DNA from: Burkholderia cepacia
GTDB taxonomy: Bacteria > Pseudomonadota > Gammaproteobacteria > Burkholderiales > Burkholderiaceae
NCBI RefSeq assembly: GCF_001039005.1
Contig: NZ_LDWR01000021.1
Coordinates: 124,001 to 188,000, forward strand
Direction of reading: 5' to 3'
Length of the DNA: 64,000 bases
Below the pieces are notes generated by a model. That model was not told the origin of the DNA and did no database searches. It saw nothing but the letters and a program-made list of their open reading frames with translations. The translations under genes and the position numbers were made by a program. The first letter of the stretch is position 1; every line of letters begins with the position of its first letter. Of this stretch, positions 7,699-16,872 are shown piece by piece.

Positions 7699-8856
7699 TT
7701 GAACAAGAAACTGTTGACCATCGCCGTCCTGGCAGCAACGGCCGGCACGGCGCACGCACAAAGCAGCGTGACGCTGTACGGCGTCATCGATGCCGGTATC
7801 AGCTACGTGAACCACAGCAAGACCGCCAACGGCGGCACGGGCAAGCTGTTCAAGTATGACGACGGCGTTGCCCAAGGCAGCCGTTGGGGCCTGCGCGGCA
7901 CCGAAGACCTCGGCGGTGGCCTGAAGGCGATCTTCGTGCTCGAAAACGGCTTCAACAGCGGCAACGGCACGCTCGGCCAAGGCGGCGCGATCTTCGGTCG
8001 CCAGGCTTACGTCGGCCTGAGCCAGTCGCAATACGGCACGGTCACGTTCGGCCGTCAGTACTCGTTCTCGACCGACATCCTCGGCTCGAACTACTCGACG
8101 GGCGGCAACACGGTCGCGGGTAACTACGCGTACCACGTGAACGACCTCGACCAGCTCACGTCGAGCCGCATCAACAACGCCGTGAAGTTCCAGAGCGCGA
8201 ACTACTCGGGCTTCACGTTCGGCGCGTTGTACGGCTTCTCGAACTCGACGGACTTCGCCGGCGCAGCCGCGACGACGTCGGGCACGACGACGACCGCAGG
8301 CTCGTCGCGCGCATACAGCTTCGGCCTGAACTACGCGAACGGCCCGGTCTCGGTCGGCGCCGCTTACACGGACATCCGCTTCCCGAGCCAGTCGTCGCCG
8401 GCATTCTCGACGACGATCGCGAACATCAGCACGGGTAACGTCCGCGACCTGCGCACGTACGGCGTCGGTGGCCGCTACGTGTGGGGCCCGGCAACGGCAT
8501 GGCTGCTGTGGACGCGTACGCAGTTCTCGACCGTTTCGGGCGCGGGCGGCACGTTCTACAACGCGTATGAAGCAGGCGCCAAGTACGCCTTCACGCCGGC
8601 ACTGTCGGGTGGCCTCGGCTACACGTACACGAACGCGACGCAGAGCGGCAATTCGTGGCACTGGAACCAGGTCAACGGTATCGCCGACTACGCACTCAGC
8701 AAGCGTACCGACGTGTACGGCCTGGTCGTGTACCAGCAGGCATCGGGCAAGGGCGTGCAAGCGCAGATCGGCTCGAGCACGAGCTACTTCAATACGTCGG
8801 GCACGGGTTCGAAGAACCAGATCGCCGCACGTATCGGTATCCGTCACAAGTTCTAA
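7699..8856 (+). CDS. Gram-negative general porin (Burkholderia OpcP/OmpC-like), 385 aa
   Basis: The best start is TTG at 7699, with GGAG at 7689-7692, because it gives a clean signal peptide (NKKLLTIAVLAATAGTAHA-Q). Longer in-frame ATG starts at 7633 and 7645 would bury it. The mature N terminus SSVTLYGVIDAG is the hallmark of Burkholderia/Neisseria trimeric 16-strand porins. The internal glycine-rich strands, the SRWGLRGTEDLGGGLKAIF segment and the closing phenylalanine (RIGIRHKF) needed for BAM recognition are all present. It forms a water-filled outer membrane channel for small hydrophilic solutes. A palindrome lies upstream and a strong terminator downstream. Confidence 0.93.
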   Translation: MNKKLLTIAVLAATAGTAHAQSSVTLYGVIDAGISYVNHSKTANGGTGKLFKYDDGVAQGSRWGLRGTEDLGGGLKAIFVLENGFNSGNGTLGQGGAIFGRQAYVGLSQSQYGTVTFGRQYSFSTDILGSNYSTGGNTVAGNYAYHVNDLDQLTSSRINNAVKFQSANYSGFTFGALYGFSNSTDFAGAAATTSGTTTTAGSSRAYSFGLNYANGPVSVGAAYTDIRFPSQSSPAFSTTIANISTGNVRDLRTYGVGGRYVWGPATAWLLWTRTQFSTVSGAGGTFYNAYEAGAKYAFTPALSGGLGYTYTNATQSGNSWHWNQVNGIADYALSKRTDVYGLVVYQQASGKGVQAQIGSSTSYFNTSGTGSKNQIAARIGIRHKF

Positions 8857-8891
8857 AGCATCCGCTTAACTCGCGGATCACGACGGCAAGA

Positions 8892-8921
8892 AGCGCCCCG
8901 CTCCACGCGGGGCGCTTTTTT
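8892..8921 (+). terminator. Rho-independent terminator after the porin
   Basis: AGCGCCCCG-CTCCACG-CGGGGCGCT, perfect 9-bp stem followed by six T. Confidence 0.9.
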
Positions 8922-8949
8922 ATGTGCTTTTAAGTTTCGCTTAATTCTG

Positions 8950-9012
8950 GGCTGAGAGGATGCTCTCACCCCCCCTGTTGGCCGCCTGAGCATCGGCGGC
9001 TTTTTTTTTTTA
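8950..9012 (+). ncRNA. Candidate small RNA: hairpin, C-rich stretch, intrinsic terminator
   Basis: Just behind the porin terminator comes GAGAG-GATG-CTCTC (8953-8966), then an unpaired run of eight C within CACCCCCCCTGTTG, then GCCGCC-TGAGCATC-GGCGGC (8981-9000) and twelve T. A second terminator with such a long U tract and no open reading frame between the two is the usual layout of a trans-acting small RNA. The C-rich segment could pair with G-rich ribosome-binding sites. A possible -10 element (TTAATT, 8941-8946) precedes it. Alternatively it is a leader/attenuator of the gene at 9062, since the terminator ends 50 bases before that start. Confidence 0.4.
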
Positions 9013-9061
9013 AATGCCGACGGCGCCGCCATCGATTGCCCACAAGACAGGATCGGAGGCC

Positions 9062-9325
9062 ATGATGATCGAAGATACCGTTTTCAGCCATCTGCACGCG
9101 ATTCTGACGTGCCAACACTCGATGCCGGTCCAGAGCTGCCGCGTATCGGTCGAAATGCAGCGCCCGTGGGGCCGCCCGTACCGGCTCGTCGAATGGACGA
9201 TGCATCTCGACGCGCCCGCGCGGCGCCAGATCGTGCCGGCCGAATCGACCGACGAAGAGATCGCCGAGGTCGTCGCGTCGCACGTGCCGGGCCGGCTTTA
9301 CGGCGACGGCCGGTTGCAGTTCTGA
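9062..9325 (+). CDS. Conserved hypothetical protein, 87 aa
   Basis: Start chosen at ATG 9062, four bases after GGAGG (9054-9058); the next codon is also ATG. The protein is soluble, acidic and has no signal peptide. The segment SCRVSVEMQRPWGRPYRLVEWTMH followed by VPAESTDEEIAEVVASHVPGRLY looks like a compact alpha/beta protein with a beta hairpin and a helix. I do not recognise the family. It lies between a possible small RNA/attenuator and a DUF6232-type gene in the same direction, and has no obvious partner. Confidence 0.65.
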   Translation: MMIEDTVFSHLHAILTCQHSMPVQSCRVSVEMQRPWGRPYRLVEWTMHLDAPARRQIVPAESTDEEIAEVVASHVPGRLYGDGRLQF

Positions 9326-9449
9326 ACGCCCCGTTGTTCCACCCGCCTCCCGCCTTTCGGCCGCCCCGCACGCATCGTGCGGCAGTCGGTCTCGTTTGAC
9401 GCAACAACGAAACCTGCTACGCTGCGCGTTTTCGTCCACGCAACACACG

Positions 9450-9833
9450 ATGGAAAACGCATTCAACGAACGCGGCGTGATGATCACGCGCAACGGCCTG
9501 TCGGCCGCCGGGCAGGTATTCGCACTGCGTGACATCCGCCAGGTCGACGTCGTCAAGATTCCGAAGAACCGCGTCGTGCCGTCGCTGATCTCGCTGATCG
9601 GCGCGGCCGCCGCCGTTGCAGGCGGCATCGGCGCATCGAGCGCCGCGCTCGTCGTCGGCGTGATGCTCGTCGTCGTCGGTTATCTCTCGTGGGCCACGCA
9701 AGACATCACGTATCGCCTGATGGTCGAGATGCCCGACGGCAAGCGCGAAGCGCTGTCGAGCGTCGATGCCGAGTTCGTCGAACGCGTCGCGCAGGTCGTG
9801 CGCGATGCTCGGGCCGCAACGGCAGCCGGCTGA
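9450..9833 (+). CDS. DUF6232-like membrane protein, 127 aa
   Basis: ATG at 9450 begins ENAFNERGVMITRNGL, an N-terminal beta strand pattern, followed by ALRDIRQVDVVKIPKNRVVP. Two adjacent hydrophobic segments come next (SLISLIGAAAAVAGGI and ALVVGVMLVVVGYLSW), then a C-terminal soluble part ending in a helix (SSVDAEFVERVAQVVRDA). This PH-like layout interrupted by a helical hairpin matches DUF6232 proteins, small inner-membrane proteins of unknown function. A longer in-frame start at 9396 lacks support. Confidence 0.65.
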   Translation: MENAFNERGVMITRNGLSAAGQVFALRDIRQVDVVKIPKNRVVPSLISLIGAAAAVAGGIGASSAALVVGVMLVVVGYLSWATQDITYRLMVEMPDGKREALSSVDAEFVERVAQVVRDARAATAAG

Positions 9834-10053
9834 TTCCGGTCACCCGCCGCACGTTTCGGTTCGGTTCGCGACGTACGGGTGCGCGCGGCGAGTTTCGGCT
9901 CGCGCGGCGCGCTGCCACTGCCACACCTGACCGACGCATCGCCATCGAATCACGTTTCCGCCGCATCATCGCAAGCACCACGCCTCCACTGCGTACGCCG
10001 ACCGCCTAGTATGGAAAGAGCGGCCCGCCGCCGCATCGTCCGAGGAGGTCGGC

Positions 10054-10281
10054 ATGAACGTTCAATTGCTGTCCGGCATGCTTCGCGCGCAGGAACTGCT
10101 GCTCGTGTCGATGATCCGCGCGCTTCCCCTTGACGAACGCCGTGCGCTCGTCGACCTCTACACCGAACAGATCGCCTACGCCGAACAGGCGGGCCTCGAA
10201 AGTCACAGCGATCGTGCGACGCACGATGCGTTCATCGCGCATGCGCGCAACCTGCTGATCCGCATCGAAGCGCTGGCCTAG
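10054..10281 (+). CDS. Small conserved hypothetical protein, 75 aa
   Basis: ATG at 10054 follows AGGAGG at seven bases, a near-ideal ribosome-binding site. The product is entirely helical in appearance (SGMLRAQELLLVSMIRALP; RRALVDLYTEQIAYAEQ; FIAHARNLLIRIEAL), has no signal peptide and no cysteines. It is likely a small helical-bundle protein. No function can be assigned. It ends about 90 bases before the Fur-box region of the haem operon, in the same direction, and is probably transcribed independently. Confidence 0.65.
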   Translation: MNVQLLSGMLRAQELLLVSMIRALPLDERRALVDLYTEQIAYAEQAGLESHSDRATHDAFIAHARNLLIRIEALA

Positions 10282-10329
10282 GGCCGGCGCGTTTCTCCCG
10301 AATTTCCCGGTGCGGCTTACCCGAGCCGC

Positions 10330-10347
10330 GCGGGTGAGCGCTCACCC
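10330..10347. repeat. 18-bp perfect palindrome upstream of the haem operon
   Basis: CGGGTGAGC-GCTCACCCG reads the same on both strands. It lies about 30 bases before the Fur box; it may be an operator or a terminator stem for the small gene at 10054, although no T run follows. Confidence 0.5.
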
Positions 10348-10374
10348 GCACCGGCCGCTTCCCTCGCTTGTATT

Positions 10375-10393
10375 GATAATAATTCTCATTTAC
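10375..10393. promoter_or_regulatory. Fur box in front of hmuR
   Basis: GATAATAATTCTCATTTAC matches 14 of 19 positions of the consensus GATAATGATAATCATTATC. Its place upstream of a haem receptor operon is as expected for ferric uptake regulator repression under iron sufficiency. Confidence 0.8.
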
Positions 10394-10518
10394 ACTGGTA
10401 AAGTTATCAGTTGCCTTTCAATTCTCCGTTCGCCGCATTCCGCGCGCGGGCGGGCCAGCCAGGTGAACGCGTCACCCAGCCAGCCTTCGGGCTTGTTTTC
10501 GTCAATGGGAGACCACCT

Positions 10519-12789
10519 GTGCATTGCTATCCGCTGGCGCGGCGGCCGATCTGCGCCGCGCTGTTCGGCGCGTTCGGCCTGTCCGCCGCCCCGGCTCACG
10601 CCGATTCGTCGCCGCAAGGCGCCACCCCGCCTCCTGCCGTCGTCCTCGCCGCGTCCACGCGCGGCGATGCGGCGCTGCTCGACCCCGTCACCGTCACGGC
10701 CACCCGTACCGCCACGGCCGCGAGCCGCACGGCGGCTTCGGTGTCGGTGATCACCGACGAGGATCTCGAGGAGCAGCAGGCCACCAACATCAAGGATGCG
10801 CTGCGCTACGAGCCGGGCGTCACGGTGCGCCGCACCGCGTACCGGCCCGGCAGCGCCGCGCTCGGCGGCGGCCGCGACGGCGATTCGAGCATCAACATCC
10901 GCGGCCTCGAAGGCAATCGCGTGCTGCTGATGGAAGACGGCATCCGCCTGCCGAATGCGTTTTCGTTCGGTCCGCTCGAAGCGGGCCGCGGCGACTACGC
11001 CGATCTCGACACACTCAAGCGCATCGAGATCCTGCGCGGGCCGGCCTCCGCGCTTTACGGCAGCGACGGCCTGACCGGCGCGGTGAACTTCATCACGAAG
11101 GATCCGCGCGACCTGCTGTCGATCTACAACAAGCCCTATTACTTCTCGTTCCGGCCGAGCTACGACTCGGCCGACCGCAGCATCGGCGCGACCGTGTCGG
11201 CCGCGGGCGGCAACGATCGCGTGCAGGGGATGATCATCGCCGACGGCCGGCGCGGCCACGAGGTCGATACGCGCGGCAGCAACAATTCCGCGAGCACGCT
11301 GCGCACGACGTCGAACCCTCAGGACGTCTATTCGGAATCGCTGCTCGGCAAGCTCGTGCTGACGCCCACCACGCGCGACACGATCAAGTTCACCGCCGAA
11401 ACGGTGCAGCGGCGCGTGAGCACCGACGTGCTGTCCGCGATCAATCCGCCGACCACGCTCGGCCTCACGACGAAAGACCGGCTCGAGCGCAACCGCTTCA
11501 GCGTCGACTACGACTTCCGCGACGACACGTTCCGCTGGTTCCAGACCGCGCACGTGCAGTTCTACTACCAGGACGCGAAGCAGGACCAGTACGCGTTCGA
11601 GACGCGCGGCACGCCGCTGAAATCGCGCTCGCGCGACAACCAGTACAAGGAACGCACGTTCGGCGGCTCCGCGTTCGCCGAAAGCGGCTTCGCGACCGGC
11701 CCGCTCGCACACAAGCTGCTCTATGGCGTCGACGGCAGCCTGTCGCGCGTGACGAACAGGCGCGACGGCACGGTGCCGGGCGTCGGCGAGGCGTTCCCGA
11801 ACAAGGCGTTCCCCGACACCGACTACACGCTGTTCGGCGCGTTCGTGCAGGACCAGATCGGCTACGGCCGCCTGCTCGTCACGCCGGGCCTGCGCTTCGA
11901 CACGTACCGGCTGAGCCCGACCGAAAACGATCCGCTGTTCACCGGCAAGGCAGTGTCGACGAGCGCGAACGAACTGTCGCCGCGCGTCTCGGTGCTCTAC
12001 GAGATCACGCCCGCGCTGATTCCGTACGTGCAGTACGCGCACGGCTTCCGCGCCCCGACGCCCGACCAGGTGAACAGCAGCTTCTCGAACCCGGTGTACG
12101 GCTACACGTCGATCGGCAACCCGAACCTGAAGCCCGAGACGAGCGACACGTTCGAAGCCGGCCTGCGCGGCAAGGCCGGCACCGGCTACGGCGTCGTGCG
12201 CTACAGCGCGGCCGCGTTCACGGGCCGCTACCGCAACTTCATCTCGCGCACGACGATCGCCGGCAGCGGCCGGCCGGCCGACCCGTTCGTATTCCAGTAC
12301 GTGAACTTCGCCGACGCGCGCATCCACGGCCTCGAGGGCCGCGCCGAATGGGTGATGCCGAACGGCATCACGTTGAAAACGGCGATGGCGTTCACGAAGG
12401 GCTCGACGCAGAACAACGGCGCGGCCAGCCAGCCGCTCAACACGGTCAACCCGTTCTCGGCCGTGTTCGGCGTGCGCTACGAGCCGAGCGAGCGCTGGTT
12501 CGTGCAGACCGACCTGTTGTTCCAGGCCGCGAAACGCGACAAGGACATCGACAAGTCCGACTGTTCGAACAAGGCGTGTTTCGCGCCGCCGTCGTCGTTC
12601 GTCGTCGACCTGCGCGGCGGCTACCGCTTCAACAAACATGTGAGCGCAACGATCGGCATCCGCAACCTGTTCGACCGCAAGGTCTGGAACTGGTCGGACG
12701 TGCGCGGCATTGCCGCCGATTCGCAGGTGCTCGATGCATATACGTCGTCCGGACGCACGGTCGCCGTCAGCATGAAAGTGGATTTCTGA
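10519..12789 (+). CDS. hmuR: TonB-dependent haem/haemoglobin receptor HmuR (BhuR), 756 aa
   Basis: GTG at 10519, six bases after GGGAGA, places a signal peptide at the N terminus (PICAALFGAFGLSAAPAHA-D). A TTG at 10411 would add 36 residues in front and is less likely. A TonB box (DPVTVTATRT, about residues 55-64) is followed by the plug domain (SINIRGLEGNRVLLMEDGIRLP) and a 22-strand barrel ending in MKVDF. The FRAP box (YAHGFRAPTPDQV, about residue 510) and NPNL motif (IGNPNLKPE, about 534) are the signatures of haem receptors. It takes haem across the outer membrane with TonB-ExbBD energy. First gene of hmuRSTUV, behind a Fur box. Confidence 0.93.
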   Translation: MHCYPLARRPICAALFGAFGLSAAPAHADSSPQGATPPPAVVLAASTRGDAALLDPVTVTATRTATAASRTAASVSVITDEDLEEQQATNIKDALRYEPGVTVRRTAYRPGSAALGGGRDGDSSINIRGLEGNRVLLMEDGIRLPNAFSFGPLEAGRGDYADLDTLKRIEILRGPASALYGSDGLTGAVNFITKDPRDLLSIYNKPYYFSFRPSYDSADRSIGATVSAAGGNDRVQGMIIADGRRGHEVDTRGSNNSASTLRTTSNPQDVYSESLLGKLVLTPTTRDTIKFTAETVQRRVSTDVLSAINPPTTLGLTTKDRLERNRFSVDYDFRDDTFRWFQTAHVQFYYQDAKQDQYAFETRGTPLKSRSRDNQYKERTFGGSAFAESGFATGPLAHKLLYGVDGSLSRVTNRRDGTVPGVGEAFPNKAFPDTDYTLFGAFVQDQIGYGRLLVTPGLRFDTYRLSPTENDPLFTGKAVSTSANELSPRVSVLYEITPALIPYVQYAHGFRAPTPDQVNSSFSNPVYGYTSIGNPNLKPETSDTFEAGLRGKAGTGYGVVRYSAAAFTGRYRNFISRTTIAGSGRPADPFVFQYVNFADARIHGLEGRAEWVMPNGITLKTAMAFTKGSTQNNGAASQPLNTVNPFSAVFGVRYEPSERWFVQTDLLFQAAKRDKDIDKSDCSNKACFAPPSSFVVDLRGGYRFNKHVSATIGIRNLFDRKVWNWSDVRGIAADSQVLDAYTSSGRTVAVSMKVDF

Positions 12790-12838
12790 TGCGCGCCGCC
12801 CGCGCTACCACCCCAACCGTTACTTGAAGGAGTCCGAC

Positions 12839-13930
12839 ATGATGCAATCCGCCCTTCCCGGTCAACCGGCCACGCCGGCCCGCGCGGCCGCCGCGCTGCG
12901 CGACGCGTTCATCAAGCTCAAGACCGAGCGCCAGTTGCGCAACCGCGACGTCGCGCAGGCGCTCGGCGTCAGCGAAGGCGAGGCGCTCGCCGCATTCGTC
13001 GGCGAGCACGTCGTGCGGCTCGACGCGCGCTTTCCGGCGATGTTCGAGGAAATGCCGCGCCTCGGCCGCGTGATGGCGCTCACGCGCAACGACACGGCCG
13101 TCCACGAGAAGGACGGCGAATATGCGCAGATGAGCCATGACGGCCCCGTCGGCCTCGCGCTCGGCGACATCGACCTGCGCATCTTCTATCGTCACTGGGT
13201 GTCGGCGTTCGCGGTGCGCGACGAGACCGCGCACGGCCCGCTGAAGAGCCTGCAGTTCTTCGACGCGCAGGGTCACGCGATCCACAAGGTGTACCTGCGC
13301 GCGCACAGCGATCACGCCGCGTACGACGCATTCGTCGAACGCTGGCGCGCGCCGTCGCAGGAGCCGGGCCTCGACGTCGCGCCCGCCGCGCCGAAGACGC
13401 CCGAGCGTGCCGATACTGAGATCGACGTATCCGGCTTCCGCGCCGCATGGGACGCGATGACCGATACGCACCAGTTCTTCGGCATCACGCAGCGCTTCGG
13501 CGTGAGCCGCATGCAGGCGCTGCGCCTCGCCGATCCGCAATATGCGTATCCGGTCGAAACCGCGCATGCGCTGCGCCACGTGCTCGAACAGGCCGCCAAG
13601 AGCGGCCAGCCGATCATGGTGTTCGTCGGCAACGCGGGGATGATCCAGATCCATACGGGCCCCGTCGCGAACGTGCGCGAGGTCGGCGCGTGGATCAACG
13701 TGCTCGACCCGGGCTTCAACCTGCACGTGCGCGAGGACCTGATCGCCGCCGCGTGGGTCGTGAAGAAGCCGACGAGCGACGGCCTCGTCACGTCGCTCGA
13801 ACTGTTCGACCGGCAGGGCGACCACGTCGCGCTGCTGTTCGGCGAGCGCAAGCCCGGCAAGGTCGAACGCGACGACTGGCGCGCGCTCGTCGCGACGCTG
13901 CCGCCGGCGGCACGCGGGGACGCGCGATGA
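12839..13930 (+). CDS. hmuS: Haemin-degrading/haem-trafficking factor HmuS, 363 aa
   Basis: ATG at 12839 lies six bases after AAGGAG; the next codon is a second ATG. The protein is cytoplasmic and built from two homologous HemS/ChuX-type halves. The first contains GRVMALTRNDTAVHEKDGEY and the second GQPIMVFVGNAGMIQIHTGPV, the lines that form the haem cleft. The family receives imported haem, and some members degrade it to release iron. Its start lies 49 bases behind hmuR, and its stop overlaps the start of hmuT by four bases, so they are one transcription unit. Confidence 0.92.
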   Translation: MMQSALPGQPATPARAAAALRDAFIKLKTERQLRNRDVAQALGVSEGEALAAFVGEHVVRLDARFPAMFEEMPRLGRVMALTRNDTAVHEKDGEYAQMSHDGPVGLALGDIDLRIFYRHWVSAFAVRDETAHGPLKSLQFFDAQGHAIHKVYLRAHSDHAAYDAFVERWRAPSQEPGLDVAPAAPKTPERADTEIDVSGFRAAWDAMTDTHQFFGITQRFGVSRMQALRLADPQYAYPVETAHALRHVLEQAAKSGQPIMVFVGNAGMIQIHTGPVANVREVGAWINVLDPGFNLHVREDLIAAAWVVKKPTSDGLVTSLELFDRQGDHVALLFGERKPGKVERDDWRALVATLPPAARGDAR

Positions 13931-14835
13931 ATGCGCGATCGTTCGATCCGCGACGCCGTGCGGTGCTGGCGGGCGCGGTGGCCGGCGCGCTCGCGGGCGC
14001 GCTGCCCGGCAGCGTGCTCGCACAGGCGAACCCGAAGCGCGTGGTCGTGATCGGCGGCGCGCTCGCGGAAACCGCGTTCGCACTTGGCGGTGCCGAAACG
14101 CCCCGCTACCGGCTCGTCGGCGCCGACACGACCTGCACCTACCCCGACGCCGCGAAGCGCTTGCCGAAGGTCGGCTACCAGCGCGCACTGTCGGCCGAGG
14201 GGCTGCTGTCGCTGCGGCCCGATCTCGTGCTCGCGTCGGCCGAAGCCGGCCCGCCCACCGCGATCGCGCAGGTGAAAAGCGCCGGTGTCGCGGTGACGAC
14301 GTTCGACGAGCGCCATGACGTCGAATCGGTGCGCGCGAAGATCACCGGCGTCGCGCAGGCACTCGACGTGCGCGATGCGGGCACCACGCTGCTGCAGCGC
14401 TTCGATCGCGACTGGCAGGCCGCGCGCGACGCGGTCGCCGCGCGCGCACCCGGCGGCGCGCAGCCGCCGCGCGTGCTGTTCGTGCTGAACCATACCGGCA
14501 ACCAGGCGCTCGTCGCCGGCCAGCGCACGGCCGCCGACGCGATGATCCGCTACGCGGGCGCACGCAACGCGATGCAGGGCTTCGATCACTACAAGCCGCT
14601 GACGACCGAGGCACTCGCCGCCGCCGCGCCCGACGTCGTGCTGATCTCCGACGAAGGGCTCGCGGCCGTCGGCGGCCGCGCCGCGCTGCTTGCGACGCCC
14701 GGCTTCGGCGCGACGCCGGCCGGCCGCGCACAGCGCGTCGTGTCGCTCGATGCGCTGTTCCTGCTCGGCTTCGGCCCGCGCCTGCCGCTCGCCGTCACGA
14801 CCCTGCACCGACGCCTGTCGGATGCGCTTGCCTGA
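13927..14835 (+). CDS. hmuT: Periplasmic haem-binding protein HmuT, 302 aa
   Basis: It begins within the hmuS stop (ATGA). The N terminus carries DPRRRAVLAGAVAGALAGALPGSVLAQ, a twin-arginine-like signal peptide ending at LAQA. The mature part is a class III, BtuF/FhuD-like binding fold: KRVVVIGGALAETAFALG, then LPKVGYQRALSAEGLLSLRPDLVLAS with the conserved tyrosine that ligates haem in the ShuT/PhuT family, then PRVLFVLNHTGNQALVAG. It delivers haem to HmuUV. Confidence 0.92.
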   Translation: MNARSFDPRRRAVLAGAVAGALAGALPGSVLAQANPKRVVVIGGALAETAFALGGAETPRYRLVGADTTCTYPDAAKRLPKVGYQRALSAEGLLSLRPDLVLASAEAGPPTAIAQVKSAGVAVTTFDERHDVESVRAKITGVAQALDVRDAGTTLLQRFDRDWQAARDAVAARAPGGAQPPRVLFVLNHTGNQALVAGQRTAADAMIRYAGARNAMQGFDHYKPLTTEALAAAAPDVVLISDEGLAAVGGRAALLATPGFGATPAGRAQRVVSLDALFLLGFGPRLPLAVTTLHRRLSDALA

Positions 14836-14850
14836 TTCCGGACCGCCCCG

Positions 14851-15939
14851 ATGCCCGCTCATGCTTCGCCTTTCCCCGCGCCGTCGCCGGCATCGCGTTC
14901 CGGCGCCACGCGCATCGGCACGTCGCGCCGCTTCGCGCCGTTCGCGCTGACCGCACTCGCGTGCCTCGTGTGCGCGATGTCCATCGTCGCGCTGTGCGTC
15001 GGCGCCTATCGCATTCCGCTCGCGGAAGCATGGGCCGCACTGACCGGCGATGCGGCCGCGCAGCAGGCGCGCGCGGTGCTGTTCGAGATTCGCGCGCCGC
15101 GCGTCGCGCTCGCGCTGCTGGTCGGCGGCGGCTTCGGTGCCACCGGTGCCGCGATGCAGGCGCTGTTCCGCAATCCGCTCGCCGATCCGGGGCTCGTCGG
15201 CGTGTCGAGCGGCGCCGCCCTCGGCGCGACGACGATGATCGTGCTTGGCCCCGCGCTCTTTGCCTCACACGTGAACGCGGCCGCGTTACCCATCGCCGCC
15301 TTCGCAGGGGCGCTCGCGGTCGCGGCGCTCGTCTACCGGCTCGCCGCATCGCGCGGCCGGCTCGCGCTGCCGCTGCTACTGCTCGCCGGCATCGCGATCA
15401 ACGCACTGGTCGGCGCGGCGATCGGGCTGCTCACGTTCATCGCCGACGACGCGCAGCTGCGCTCGCTGACCTTCTGGAGCCTCGGCAGCCTCGGCGGCGC
15501 GCAATGGTCCGCGCTGGCGGCCGTCGCGCCGTGCGTCGCGATCGGCTGCGTGTTGCTTGCGCGCGAACGCGACGCGCTGAACGCGCTGCAGCTCGGCGAA
15601 ACCGAGGCGTTGCATCTCGGCGTACCGGTGCAGCGGCTGAAGCGGCGCGTGCTCGTCGCGGTCGCGCTCGCGGTGGGCGCACTCGTGTCATGCGCGGGCA
15701 TCATCGGCTTCATCGGGCTCGTCGCGCCGCATTGCGTGCGCCTCGCGTGCGGCCCCGACCAGCGGATCGTGCTGCCCGGCGCCGCGCTGCTCGGCGCGTT
15801 GCTGACGCTCGCCGCCGACCTCGCCGCGCGCACGGTCGCCGCGCCCGCCGAAATTCCGCTCGGCGTGCTGACCGCGCTGCTCGGCGCACCGTTCTTTCTC
15901 GCGCTGCTGTGGAAGAGCCGCGGCGCGCTCGGCGGGTAA
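14851..15939 (+). CDS. hmuU: Haem ABC transporter permease HmuU (FecCD family), 362 aa
   Basis: About ten hydrophobic helices in the order of FecCD/BtuC permeases. Diagnostic stretches are [19 protein letters not shown], then [26 protein letters not shown], then [20 protein letters not shown], the coupling-loop region [16 protein letters not shown], and [16 protein letters not shown] near the C terminus. The first 30 residues are a basic cytoplasmic tail. It pairs with HmuV and lies 15 bases behind hmuT. Confidence 0.93.
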   Translation: MPAHASPFPAPSPASRSGATRIGTSRRFAPFALTALACLVCAMSIVALCVGAYRIPLAEAWAALTGDAAAQQARAVLFEIRAPRVALALLVGGGFGATGAAMQALFRNPLADPGLVGVSSGAALGATTMIVLGPALFASHVNAAALPIAAFAGALAVAALVYRLAASRGRLALPLLLLAGIAINALVGAAIGLLTFIADDAQLRSLTFWSLGSLGGAQWSALAAVAPCVAIGCVLLARERDALNALQLGETEALHLGVPVQRLKRRVLVAVALAVGALVSCAGIIGFIGLVAPHCVRLACGPDQRIVLPGAALLGALLTLAADLAARTVAAPAEIPLGVLTALLGAPFFLALLWKSRGALGG

Positions 15940-15958
15940 CCCTTCTTTCAAGACGACC

Positions 15959-16780
15959 ATGCTGACCGCCCACCACCTCGACGTCGCCCGCCGACACAAC
16001 GCCATCCTGCGCGACCTGTCGCTGTCGATCGAGCCCGGCCGCGTGACCGCGCTGCTCGGCCGCAACGGCGCGGGCAAGAGCACGCTGCTGAAAACCTTCG
16101 CCGGCGAACTGACCGGCAGCGTCGCGCCGACCGGCGTGCGCGTGTCGGGCGACGTCACGCTGAACGGTGAACCGCTCGCGCGCATCAACGCGCCGCGGCT
16201 CGCGTGCCTGCGCGCGGTGCTGCCGCAGGCCGCGCAACCGGCCTTTCCGTTCAGCGTCGACGAAATCGTGCTGCTCGGCCGTTATCCGCATGCGCGGCGC
16301 AGCGGTGCGACGTCGCATCGCGATCGCGACATCGCGTGGCGCGCGCTCGAACGCGCGGGCGCCGACGCGCTCGTCGGCCGCGACGTCACGACCTTGTCGG
16401 GCGGCGAACTCGCACGCGTGCAGTTCGCGCGCGTGCTCGCGCAGCTGTGGCCGGACGACGATGCGACGGAAAACGGCCCGCGTTACCTGCTGCTCGACGA
16501 GCCGACCGCCGCGCTCGATCTCGCGCATCAGCACCGCCTGCTCGATACCGTGCGCGCCGTCGCACGCGAATGGCAGCTCGGCGTGCTCGCGATCGTGCAC
16601 GATCCGAACCTCGCCGCGCGGCACGCGGATACCATCGCAATGCTCGCCGACGGCACGATCGTCGCGCACGGCGCACCGCGCGACGTGATGACGCCCGCCC
16701 ATATCGCGCAGTGCTACGGCTGCGCGGTGAAGATGGTGGAAACCGGCGACGGTACACCACCGGTGATGGTGCCCATGTAG
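15959..16780 (+). CDS. hmuV: Haem ABC transporter ATP-binding protein HmuV, 273 aa
   Basis: Walker [10 protein letters not shown] at residues 34-42, signature [16 protein letters not shown], Walker [14 protein letters not shown] and the switch histidine in LAIVHDPN are all present. Length and order are typical of HmuV/BtuD ATPases. It lies 19 bases behind hmuU and ends the haem operon. No terminator with a T run was seen downstream; the next gene starts 92 bases later in the same direction. Confidence 0.93.
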   Translation: MLTAHHLDVARRHNAILRDLSLSIEPGRVTALLGRNGAGKSTLLKTFAGELTGSVAPTGVRVSGDVTLNGEPLARINAPRLACLRAVLPQAAQPAFPFSVDEIVLLGRYPHARRSGATSHRDRDIAWRALERAGADALVGRDVTTLSGGELARVQFARVLAQLWPDDDATENGPRYLLLDEPTAALDLAHQHRLLDTVRAVAREWQLGVLAIVHDPNLAARHADTIAMLADGTIVAHGAPRDVMTPAHIAQCYGCAVKMVETGDGTPPVMVPM

Positions 16781-16872
16781 TGCACGGTCGGTGCGTCGCT
16801 CGACGTCCGGCCTTGCTCGCCACCCCGACCTTCACTTCGCATCATTCGCACTTCCCCTTCGAGGAAACCCCC

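Noticed and set aside
10390..12639. 749-residue open frame on the minus strand opposite hmuR
   Set aside because: Arginine/alanine/valine-rich shadow of the hmuR coding strand with no family pattern; the plus-strand TonB receptor is unmistakable.
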